In this document: positions 5,568 to 11,446 of the stretch, one piece after another
Layout: each line of letters begins with the position of its first letter
How positions within the stretch are numbered: the first letter of the stretch is position 1
Assembly (NCBI GenBank): GCA_029288535.1
Contig: JARIGY010000042.1
Coordinates: 1 to 11,446 of the forward strand
Direction of reading: 5' to 3'
DNA: 11,446 bases
DNA from: Candidatus Tayloriibacteriota bacterium
GTDB lineage: Bacteria; Patescibacteriota; Minisyncoccia; Phycocordibacterales; JAKAEA01
Position numbers and translations under genes: made by a program
Notes under the pieces: generated by a model
The model's database searches: none
What the model saw: the letters and a program-made list of their open reading frames with translations, nothing else
Told to the model about the DNA's origin: nothing

Positions 5568-5951
5568 CTATGTTTTTTCTGCCTTCTTGCGTCCGGATCC
5601 CATGGTCTTCTTGACTCCCTTCAGTGTTCGCGCGTTTGTTTTTGTGCGCTGGCCGCGGACCGGCAATCGGCGGATGTGGCGGATGCCGCGATAGGCTTTG
5701 ATGTCCTTGAGGCGCTTGATGTTGCCTCCGACTTCGCGCTTCAGGTCGCCTTCGATCTTGAAACCTCCCTGTTCGATAGCCGAGCGGATCTTGTTCTCTT
5801 CTTCAGGCTTGAGCTCTTTAGCCTTGGTTCCGAAGTCGACTCCTGCTTCCGTCAAAATGGTGTGTGCTCGGGAGCGGCCGATGCCGTAGATCGCTGTCAA
5901 TGCGATCTCAATGCGCTTTTCGTCTGGAATGGTTATGCCTAGGATTCTCAT
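5568..5951 (-). CDS. rpsM: 30S ribosomal protein S13 (uS13)
   Basis: Head protein of the small subunit that contacts P-site tRNA and forms bridges to L5/L31. 127 aa. Starts MRILGITIPDEKRIEIALTA with the family YGIGRSRAHTIL helix-turn (residues ~22-33), then a coiled region with EEENKIRSAIEQ, and the conserved RGIRHIRRLPVRGQRTKTNART near residues 88-109. The basic C-terminal tail KKTMGSGRKKAEKT reaches the tRNA. The usual NARTRKG has Leu in place of Arg here (NARTLKG). It starts 9 nt after the rpmJ stop, with no Shine-Dalgarno sequence. Confidence 0.98.
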   Translation of the reverse strand: MRILGITIPDEKRIEIALTAIYGIGRSRAHTILTEAGVDFGTKAKELKPEEENKIRSAIEQGGFKIEGDLKREVGGNIKRLKDIKAYRGIRHIRRLPVRGQRTKTNARTLKGVKKTMGSGRKKAEKT

Positions 5952-5960
5952 AGTATAAAA

Positions 5961-6077
5961 TTAGCCTTGTCGCTGCTTATGTCGAGGATTGGCCGAACAC
6001 GTTACATAAACATAGCCCTTTCGTCGGACTACTTTGCATTTGGCACAAATCTTTTTTACTGAAGCTTTGACGTGCAT
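5961..6077 (-). CDS. rpmJ: 50S ribosomal protein L36 (bL36), zinc-binding form
   Basis: Very small large-subunit protein; 38 aa read directly: [20 protein letters not shown] then [18 protein letters not shown]. Cys11, Cys14, Cys27 and His33 form the CxxC...C...H zinc site of the C+ type of L36. It fits tightly between infA and rpsM: the infA stop (TAA) and this ATG are separated by a single base (TAACATG), and rpsM starts 9 nt after its stop. The infA-rpmJ-rpsM order is the classic bacterial arrangement. Translation probably depends on termination at infA, as there is no Shine-Dalgarno sequence close to the start. Confidence 0.97.
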   Translation of the reverse strand: MHVKASVKKICAKCKVVRRKGYVYVTCSANPRHKQRQG

Positions 6078-6078
6078 G

Positions 6079-6300
6079 TTACAAACGTTTAGTGATTCTA
6101 CCTTTGCCGCCGTATGGATCTATCTCGACAAGGACCTTGTCTCCGACAAGAACCCTGATGCGATTCATCCTCATTTTACCGGCAAGATATGCTAATAACT
6201 CTTCTTCCTGACCCTCTATCTTCAACCTAAACATCGTGTTGGGCAAAGCCTCCGTAACGACACCTAGAATTGCTTGATCTTTGGCTGGCTTTGTATCCAT
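6079..6300 (-). CDS. infA: Translation initiation factor IF-1
   Basis: Binds the 30S A site during initiation. 73 aa from the ATG at 6298-6300, a single S1-like OB-fold: [20 protein letters not shown], then [21 protein letters not shown], and [15 protein letters not shown] at the end, matching the E. coli GTVLETLPNTMFRV...HISGKMRKNYIRILTGDKV...LTPYDLSKGRI. An in-frame GTG at 6310-6312 would add four residues (MFYA); the ATG agrees better with family length. It is the first gene of the ribosomal cluster in this window: a promoter lies in the 66-nt gap upstream, so the usual neighbours secY, adk and map are absent here. Confidence 0.98.
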   Translation of the reverse strand: MDTKPAKDQAILGVVTEALPNTMFRLKIEGQEEELLAYLAGKMRMNRIRVLVGDKVLVEIDPYGGKGRITKRL

Positions 6301-6333
6301 TGCGTAAAACACGCTTTTGTAAAACGTCTCGCT

Positions 6334-6363
6334 ATACTACCAAATGTCGACCCTGCTCGTCAA
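6334..6363 (-). promoter_or_regulatory. Promoter of the infA-rpsI ribosomal cluster
   Basis: On the minus strand TTGACG (6358-6363) and TAGTAT (6334-6339) are separated by 18 nt. The -35 starts 3 nt after the stop of the preceding membrane-protein gene (6367). The predicted leader to the infA ATG is about 27 nt and has no Shine-Dalgarno sequence. Confidence 0.55.
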
Positions 6364-6366
6364 GGC

Positions 6367-7665
6367 CTATCGCGATGAAACGTCGGCTTTGACCACATCT
6401 ATGCTGATCTCGCTCACATTTTCGGGAAAAGACTGCTGCCAAAACGGCCTCATCGTTACCTGCGCTTTGGCTATACCGGGGTAACCGGCAAGCACGGCAT
6501 TGAGGCTCTTGCGGGGCTGTCCTTGAAGCTCGTTCTTGAGCTTGTCTGTATCGATAGCCGAGATCAGCGTAGTAGTGCCGTTGAGTAAAAAGGTAAATGA
6601 CGGACTTTGCCAGAGCGGAGTCGAGGATGCGGTGTCTGCATTCTTCGGAGCGAAAATAAGATTATCGCTGCCGGCCAAGTCGTTCTTATCGGCAGAAACA
6701 TTCGCGCCTGAGACCTTCGAGGCAATTGCCCGGGCAAGATCGGAGCGCTTGAAAATAATGCCGTGGAAAGTTGCGCGTTCGGAAAGCTCCACGCCGTTTT
6801 CAACCGGAGTGTCCGGCAGCGATTGGTATTCGATAAAATACGCACCTTGCGGAAACGTAAAATTTTCCGGAATATTCTTTTGCATCTGGCTGATGAGATT
6901 CGCCTGGAGTTCGTCTCGGATCTTCTGGCGGGCGGATGCGACATCCGAAGGGTCTACCTTTTTCCTGGTACCGGAAAACCCGCCGGCGATGGCGGTTTTC
7001 GATCGGGCGAATATTTTGGCGTATCGCGGGTCGCCCTTGAAGCCCGGGATCGTGAAGTCCGTGAGCCCGACATTATAGTCTGCACCGACCTTGTCGGCAG
7101 TGACAGCCGCGTCAACGCTTCCAGGCGTACTGCCGGACTTGCCCGGCACGGTGACCGGCTGGGTGATCCTGAAGATAAGCCCGTTTGCAGTTTCAAACCG
7201 GGTATTCTGGACCAGTTTCTGCGGATCGGCACTGTAGTCGTTGAAGATTCTAATCACGCCCGACGCATTGGTTTGCGCATTTTCATCGCCATTTGCCGCG
7301 ACAGTAAGCTTGCCGTCTTTTTCAAAGGAATCAACATTATAGGGTAGATCCGCGCTTGCGTCGCTTGAAGCTACGAACGACGCATTGACTGAAACATCCT
7401 GACCGCGAGGCGTCAGGGTGATCGTCGCGCCAGTGGCCTTTGGAATAAAAATAAACACAAGCACCGCCAGTACGGCAAGCGCCAGAAAGGTAAGCACGAA
7501 AGGAGTTTTGCTGCGGTTTGGTTTGCTGGCCTTTCTAGGAGCAGCGATAATAGGTTTTGCCTTCGGCACCGCTTCGCGTTTCGCGCGGGAACGCTCTGGA
7601 ATCGGAATCTTTTTTATGGATTTCCTATCGGGCGGGACTATGTCTTGAAAAAGTGGCTTCGCCAT
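6367..7665 (-). CDS. Single-pass membrane protein with baseplate-J-like beta-rich domain
   Basis: 432 aa. Residues 1-54 are a basic, Pro-rich cytoplasmic tail (IPERSRAKREAVPKAKPI); 55-75 form one membrane helix (FVLTFLALAVLAVLVFIFIP); the rest should lie outside the membrane. Around 135-232 is a beta-rich segment with GVIRIFNDYSADPQKLVQNT, TRFET, ITQPVTVPG, GADYNVGLTDFTIPGFKG and DPRYAKIF. From memory this pattern resembles proteins in Patescibacteria annotated as baseplate J/gp47-like, but I cannot search for it. About 237-430 holds a helical stretch (VASARQKIRDELQANLISQM) and a second alpha/beta region, with VLAGYPGIAKAQVTMRPFWQ near the end. It begins 21 nt after the actin-like gene and must be co-transcribed with it. 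It may be the membrane partner of that protein, by analogy with PilM-PilN or FtsA partners. Confidence 0.85.
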   Translation of the reverse strand: MAKPLFQDIVPPDRKSIKKIPIPERSRAKREAVPKAKPIIAAPRKASKPNRSKTPFVLTFLALAVLAVLVFIFIPKATGATITLTPRGQDVSVNASFVASSDASADLPYNVDSFEKDGKLTVAANGDENAQTNASGVIRIFNDYSADPQKLVQNTRFETANGLIFRITQPVTVPGKSGSTPGSVDAAVTADKVGADYNVGLTDFTIPGFKGDPRYAKIFARSKTAIAGGFSGTRKKVDPSDVASARQKIRDELQANLISQMQKNIPENFTFPQGAYFIEYQSLPDTPVENGVELSERATFHGIIFKRSDLARAIASKVSGANVSADKNDLAGSDNLIFAPKNADTASSTPLWQSPSFTFLLNGTTTLISAIDTDKLKNELQGQPRKSLNAVLAGYPGIAKAQVTMRPFWQQSFPENVSEISIDVVKADVSSR

Positions 7666-7686
7666 GAAGTTTGATTGAGTGGGAAA

Positions 7687-8901
7687 TTAATTATTTTTAA
7701 AAAGTTCGTTGAGGAAAACACTCTCGATGCCTATGAACGAATCGGCTGGCACTTCCGGCAATTGGTAGACATAAGGCTGGATTTTGTCGGAACCGATGAA
7801 GATGGCTGACAAGGAATTGTGCGGCAGTATGAGTTCGGGAGGCAGATTTTGAGCCAGAGCGCCCAGGAAAAAACCGGAAGTATCGATGTCTGCGGTGACA
7901 AGCGTCGCCCGAGGCAGCGTAAACTTTTTTTGCAAACTGCTAAACCCTGCAATGCAGAGGTCGCGCCAGTCCTCCTCGAGAGGTTTCAAGACTGCCTCGA
8001 CCTTTTCGGCAAATGCCTTGTCGAGGGTGCCATTATAGCGCATCGTCAGATATGATAAAGCGACTTCAGGCGTAATTTTCATGTCCCGGACGATTTTTCT
8101 CAGGATCGTGCTCCGGCCCATCGGAAACGATATCGTTTCGACAAGCACATCTTTAATTATCAGCGAAATATCAGTCGTCTCTCCGCTGATATCGAAGAAG
8201 AAGTAATCGTGAATATCCTGAAATAGCGTTCTTGAACCGCTCCATGAAGCCAGTGCGTACGAGTAGTGGTGAATGGCGCGGACTGCAAAAGACGAGTGCA
8301 GGGCCTGTTCGACGCCCGCCATGATCTCCTGCGACATGAAACTCGAAAAAACAGTCAGCTCAAGCTCGCGGGCTTCCTTGCCGATAGGATCATCCACATT
8401 ATAGCCGTTTAATTTTACATTGATCACTTTTTTTTCAAGCAGGCGGGCATCCGGGCCAAAAATCTGGATGTATTTGCCTTCAGAGAGGCTTTTATTGAAA
8501 TCCTCCTGCTCCTTTCTGACGAGTTCGTTGATCATTTCTTTCGTCACCGACTGGTTCTTCTCATTTTCGGTCTTGATGATCTTGGTTTGGGAGATATACC
8601 ACGGCGCCGCGAAAACACAGTGCGCGTCGCGAAGCCGGTGGCCTCCGAACGGAGAAGTTTTGAGATGGATAAGGCCGTCTTTTGCAAGATGCGTTGAAAC
8701 CGATTTGAGCAGCTTGAGCATCGAGCCGAGCAAGTGCTTCGGCGACGCATGAGCGGTAAACGTTATCGGTTCGCGATGGGAATAGAGAATAACGGGGTGG
8801 TCGCGCTTTGAAAATTTTACGAGCGCACCGCCGACTGAACCGTTGCCGATATCGAATACGGCAACAATTTCTTCTTCAGGTTTTTTGAAGAGCGGAGACA
8901 T
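7687..8901 (-). CDS. FtsA/PilM-like actin-fold protein
   Basis: 404 aa. The phosphate-1 loop is VFDIGNGSVGGALV (residues 15-28) and the phosphate-2 loop is FFFDISGETTDISLI (234-248), followed by FPMGRSTILRKIVRDM, like the GG..IT.DI step of FtsA. Residues ~93-185 look like the FtsA/PilM SHS2 insertion rather than an MreB or Hsp70 fold: APWYISQTKIIKTENEKNQS, a helix with KEMINELVRKEQEDF, then DDPIGKEARELELTVFSSF, comparable to DP.GM.G.RLE in FtsA. The expected adenosine motif near residue 335 reads TLVTADIDTSGFF, without a clear GG. The last residues (FIGIESVFLNELFKNN) could form a short amphipathic helix. ATP binding and membrane association are likely; whether it serves cell division, pili or another envelope machine is open. 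It heads an operon with the membrane protein downstream. Confidence 0.85.
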   Translation of the reverse strand: MSPLFKKPEEEIVAVFDIGNGSVGGALVKFSKRDHPVILYSHREPITFTAHASPKHLLGSMLKLLKSVSTHLAKDGLIHLKTSPFGGHRLRDAHCVFAAPWYISQTKIIKTENEKNQSVTKEMINELVRKEQEDFNKSLSEGKYIQIFGPDARLLEKKVINVKLNGYNVDDPIGKEARELELTVFSSFMSQEIMAGVEQALHSSFAVRAIHHYSYALASWSGSRTLFQDIHDYFFFDISGETTDISLIIKDVLVETISFPMGRSTILRKIVRDMKITPEVALSYLTMRYNGTLDKAFAEKVEAVLKPLEEDWRDLCIAGFSSLQKKFTLPRATLVTADIDTSGFFLGALAQNLPPELILPHNSLSAIFIGSDKIQPYVYQLPEVPADSFIGIESVFLNELFKNN

Positions 8902-8908
8902 TGAATAC

Positions 8909-8917
8909 AGTATATCA
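8909..8917 (-). promoter_or_regulatory. Extended -10 promoter of the actin-like gene (predicted leaderless)
   Basis: On the minus strand TGATATACT gives an extended -10 (TG at 8916-8917, TATACT at 8909-8914). No good -35 is visible, as is usual for extended -10 promoters. Seven nt (GTATTCA) separate the -10 from the ATG at 8901, so the message should start at or next to the ATG, exactly as for grpE. Confidence 0.65.
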
Positions 8918-8958
8918 GATTTGCCGATCTTATGGAGAAAAACTGTGGAAAATAAAAT

Positions 8959-9525
8959 CTATCCCTTCTTATTGCTTTCTTTTTTGATTTCTTCAACTTT
9001 TTCGGCAAGAGTCGGTAAGCCCATTTCTTTTCGCATTTCATCATTTACACCCGATTCTTCGTCAGACATCATTGGCGATAATTCTTCAGGACCATCATTT
9101 ACACTATATGATTGCGTTCCCCATTTTTGTCTTCCTGTTACAGAAAGCAAGTAGCGATCTTCTGCTCTTGTTAGAAGATTTCGTGCCCCAGCATACCCTT
9201 GCTCATATGCAGCTTTTGCCAATTCAAATGCAATTTTATAATCTTCGTTCGGTAATTCATTTCCCTCTTTATCCTGCACAACTGGACTATGCTGAAAAAC
9301 AAGAGCTAATCCATATAAGCTCTCGGGCTTCAATTGTGCAACTCCTTGTCTATAAAGAACATAAAGTTCTTTTGCCCGAGCAAGTCTTCGCGCATCGTTA
9401 GTGTTCACTTCTTGAACATGAGTATCGTAATTATCACCTTTCCTGTCAGCCTGATCCTCATTTTGTAAAGCTGCTATCTCTTGATCAATCTGAGGAATTT
9501 CAAAATTATCGTACGAAGAAGTCAT
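8959..9525 (-). CDS. DUF6624-like protein of unknown function
   Basis: 188 aa, probably cytoplasmic, with no signal peptide or membrane helix. It carries a pattern I associate with DUF6624: DQADR at 24-28, a helix RRLARAKELY, ALVFQHS at 74-80, DYKIAFELAKAAYEQGYAGA (95-114), then AEDRYL and GRQKWGTQ (131-138). In such proteins the alternating helices resemble a short tetratricopeptide-like array ending in an invariant Gly-Thr-Gln; the biochemical role is not known. The C-terminal 45 residues are acidic and then Lys-rich (EEIKKESNKKG) and probably disordered. It starts 5 nt after alaS, so they share a transcript. Two 60-base rows counted by hand were about 40-42% G+C, compared with 50-60% in rows from the neighbouring genes, which suggests recent acquisition or relaxed composition. 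The family call is by eye. Confidence 0.8.
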   Translation of the reverse strand: MTSSYDNFEIPQIDQEIAALQNEDQADRKGDNYDTHVQEVNTNDARRLARAKELYVLYRQGVAQLKPESLYGLALVFQHSPVVQDKEGNELPNEDYKIAFELAKAAYEQGYAGARNLLTRAEDRYLLSVTGRQKWGTQSYSVNDGPEELSPMMSDEESGVNDEMRKEMGLPTLAEKVEEIKKESNKKG

Positions 9526-9530
9526 ATTAT

Positions 9531-11408
9531 TTATTGAAGAATCGCCTTTATCCTCCTCACCCCCTGCGAAACGGCTTCTTCTTTTTGAATTTTAAAATTA
9601 CCGAGAATGCCGGTGTGAGTGACATGCGGTCCGCCGCAGAATTCGCGGCTGATGTAATTGCCCGAAGCGTCGGGTCCGACTGAGTAGACTTTTACGACAT
9701 CGCCGTATTTGTCGCCGAATGCATGCACGGCAACTTTCTCGGCTTCTGCTTTCGGCATTTCCGTAAAGTTCATCGGCAGGTCGGCTTTGATCCAACCGTT
9801 AACCAGATCTTCAACATGCTTCTTTTGTTCGTCAGTCATTTTCTCAGCATGGGAAAAGTCGAAGCGAAGGCGTTCCGGAGTAATGTTTGAGCCTTTCTGC
9901 ATCACATGCGTTCCAAGCACCTGTCGCAACGCGGCATTTAGCAAATGAGTGGCGGTGTGGTATTTCAAAGACATTTCGCTTGTATCTCCCAACCCGCCTT
10001 TAAATTTTTTCTCTGAACCAATGCGAGAAAGCTCTTGATGCTTTTTTAATTCTTCATTGAAACTATTTTCATCAACTGTAATTCCCTTTTCCTTTGCCAG
10101 TTCAAGCGTGATCTCAAGCGGAAAACCGTATGAAGAAAAAAGCGTGAACGCATCGGGTCCGGAAATATCCGCCTTTGATATTTTCTCAAACTGCTTCAAG
10201 CCGTCCTTAAGCGTCTTTCTAAATTTCTCCTCTTCTTTCTTAATTTCATCTTTGATATGGGCGCTTTGAGCGACAGTGTCCGGATATGACTTCGTATAAT
10301 ATGAAAGAATCGAATCGACGAGTGTTGAAAGCCCGCCGTCGGTAATACCTAACTTGTCCCAATGCCGAACCGAGCGGCGCAAAAGCCTGCGCACAAAATA
10401 ACCCTGATCGGAATTTGAGGGAGTCACACCATCGCCAATGAGGAAAATCGAAGCGCGGAGATGGTCGGCAATGACACGGAAAGATTTGATATATTCCGGA
10501 TCATCGTACGATTTGCCTGAGGCTTTTTCCAAAAATAAAATAGTGTCGTTGAAGACATCGAGCCTGATTATGTCGTTGCTATCCTGAGCGGCCATGACGA
10601 TGCGTTCCAGACCGCCGCCAAAATCGATATTTTTCTTTGGAAGATACTCGAACTTTTTATCGGCAACTTTTACAAATTGCATGAACACGGAGTTGCCGAT
10701 CTCAAGATAGCGGCCGCAGTCGCAGTTTGGATGGCAATGCTTGCCGAACCTGGGATCGTGGACTACGTTTGGAAAAAGGTAGAACATCTCAGCGTCGGGT
10801 CCGCCCGGTTCGCCGATCGGCATCTTTTCCGGAACACCGGCCCGGCTCCACCAATTCTTCGCTCCGTAATAGAAAATTCTTTCTCCTTCCTTTATGCCAC
10901 GCTTTGCTGCCGCTTCTTCAGTATCCATGAAAGCATCTTGTGCTTCAATTCCCTTCTCTTTAAAAAGTTTTCTCCAGATATCGGCAGCTTCAGTATCTTT
11001 TTCAAGGCCATTTTTCTCATCGCCGGCGAAAACAGAAACGTAGAGGCGCTTCGGGTCGAGTTTGATTTCGTCTATGAGAAAGTCAAAGATCCATGCGAGC
11101 TGCTCTTCTTTAAAGTAATCGCCAAACGACCAATTGCCGAGCATTTCAAAAAACGTAGTGTGGCGGTTGTCGCCGATATCGTCGATGTCGCCGGAGCGAA
11201 AAGCTTTTTGGGAATCCGCAACCCTGGTTCCGGCCGGATGCGTCTGACCAAGCAGGTACGGCACCATCGGCTGCATGCCGGAGCCGGTAAAAAGGGTGGT
11301 CGGGTCGTTCTCCGGCACCAGGCGGGCGGAAGGCACGATAGCGTGGCCGTGCTTCTTGAAAAAGGCAAGATAGCTGTTTCGGATTTCATCTAAGGTCATG
11401 CTCCACAT
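9531..11408 (-). CDS. alaS: Alanyl-tRNA synthetase, short form without C-Ala domain
   Basis: Charges tRNA-Ala and hydrolyses mischarged Ser/Gly-tRNA. 625 aa, versus 876 in E. coli. Class II catalytic core: motif 2 TTFFEMLGNWSFGDYFK (84-100), PGGPDAEMFY (201-210), motif 3 GGGLERI (264-270). tRNA-recognition region: SDQGYFVRRLLRRSVRH (333-349). The editing domain keeps its zinc ligands, HTATH (His484, His488) and CGGPH (Cys591, His595). The protein ends about 30 residues later, so the dimerising C-Ala domain is absent. A Cys/His cluster (HCHPNCDCGR, 224-233) precedes LEIGNSVFMQF, where E. coli has EIWNIVFMQF. Two ATGs are possible, 11408 and 11399 (MWSM); neither has a properly spaced Shine-Dalgarno sequence. 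An AATAAT box at 11415-11420 lies 6 nt before the first. The downstream DUF6624-like gene is co-transcribed. Confidence 0.97.
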   Translation of the reverse strand: MWSMTLDEIRNSYLAFFKKHGHAIVPSARLVPENDPTTLFTGSGMQPMVPYLLGQTHPAGTRVADSQKAFRSGDIDDIGDNRHTTFFEMLGNWSFGDYFKEEQLAWIFDFLIDEIKLDPKRLYVSVFAGDEKNGLEKDTEAADIWRKLFKEKGIEAQDAFMDTEEAAAKRGIKEGERIFYYGAKNWWSRAGVPEKMPIGEPGGPDAEMFYLFPNVVHDPRFGKHCHPNCDCGRYLEIGNSVFMQFVKVADKKFEYLPKKNIDFGGGLERIVMAAQDSNDIIRLDVFNDTILFLEKASGKSYDDPEYIKSFRVIADHLRASIFLIGDGVTPSNSDQGYFVRRLLRRSVRHWDKLGITDGGLSTLVDSILSYYTKSYPDTVAQSAHIKDEIKKEEEKFRKTLKDGLKQFEKISKADISGPDAFTLFSSYGFPLEITLELAKEKGITVDENSFNEELKKHQELSRIGSEKKFKGGLGDTSEMSLKYHTATHLLNAALRQVLGTHVMQKGSNITPERLRFDFSHAEKMTDEQKKHVEDLVNGWIKADLPMNFTEMPKAEAEKVAVHAFGDKYGDVVKVYSVGPDASGNYISREFCGGPHVTHTGILGNFKIQKEEAVSQGVRRIKAILQ

Positions 11409-11429
11409 TTAACCATTATTTCGGGAAAT

Positions 11430-11446
11430 AAAAAAGCCTGGCGGAG
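11430..11446 (-). terminator. Half of a terminator hairpin at the right edge
   Basis: On the minus strand CTCCGCCAGGC (11436-11446) is followed by six T (11430-11435), the form of the right arm and T-tract of a Rho-independent terminator. The matching left arm would lie beyond the window. It would end the gene upstream of alaS and leave alaS to start its own transcript. Confidence 0.45.

Noticed and set aside
5358..5942. 194-codon plus-strand open frame
   Set aside because: Lies antisense to rpsK and rpsM, whose identity is certain.
5961..6300. S1/IF-1 and L36 region as site of an unrecognised RNA gene
   Set aside because: Fully explained by infA and rpmJ, read codon by codon.
6763..7347. 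194-codon plus-strand open frame
   Set aside because: Antisense to the membrane protein gene, no ribosome binding site or family pattern.
10677..11393. 238-codon plus-strand open frame
   Set aside because: Antisense to alaS in its most conserved catalytic region.

Overview
This window looks like a piece of a Patescibacteria (Candidate Phyla Radiation) genome, most likely of the Parcubacteria type. That placement is inference from gene content: compact ribosomal proteins, an alanyl-tRNA synthetase that stops after its editing domain, Shine-Dalgarno-poor gene starts, and a large single-pass membrane protein of a type I associate with this group. Nearly all genes lie on the minus strand. Two small genes of unknown function sit on the plus strand in the middle.

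Read in the direction of minus-strand transcription (from the right edge): alaS (short form) is followed 5 nt later by an AT-rich gene with a DUF6624-like pattern. Next comes a two-gene unit: an FtsA/PilM-like actin-fold protein and a single-pass membrane protein with a beta-rich outer domain. Then a new promoter opens the infA-rpmJ-rpsM-rpsK-rpsD-rpoA-rplQ-rplM-rpsI cluster, the classic alpha operon joined to the L13-S9 pair, with probable internal promoters before rpoA and rplQ. This cluster ends at a bidirectional terminator. Past the plus-strand island come grpE, a 107-codon unknown gene overlapping it by 14 nt, and the first 156 codons of dnaK, which runs off the left edge.

The plus-strand island (about 1540-2303) holds two separate transcription units, each with its own promoter, a strong Shine-Dalgarno sequence and its own hairpin terminator. 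They encode a 59-aa acidic/hydrophobic peptide and a 128-aa protein with a very basic N-terminal half. None of the minus-strand genes has a convincing designed Shine-Dalgarno sequence. At least two operon heads (grpE and the actin-like gene) have a TATACT -10 box exactly 7 nt before the ATG, which predicts leaderless mRNAs. This contrast in initiation signals is the most unusual feature of the window.

Functionally, the window joins translation (alaS, infA, ribosomal proteins), transcription (rpoA), protein folding (grpE, dnaK), a probable envelope or division-associated actin/membrane module, and several uncharacterised small proteins. No tRNA, rRNA, CRISPR array, insertion sequence or phage gene was seen, and no gene-free stretch exceeds 300 bases.
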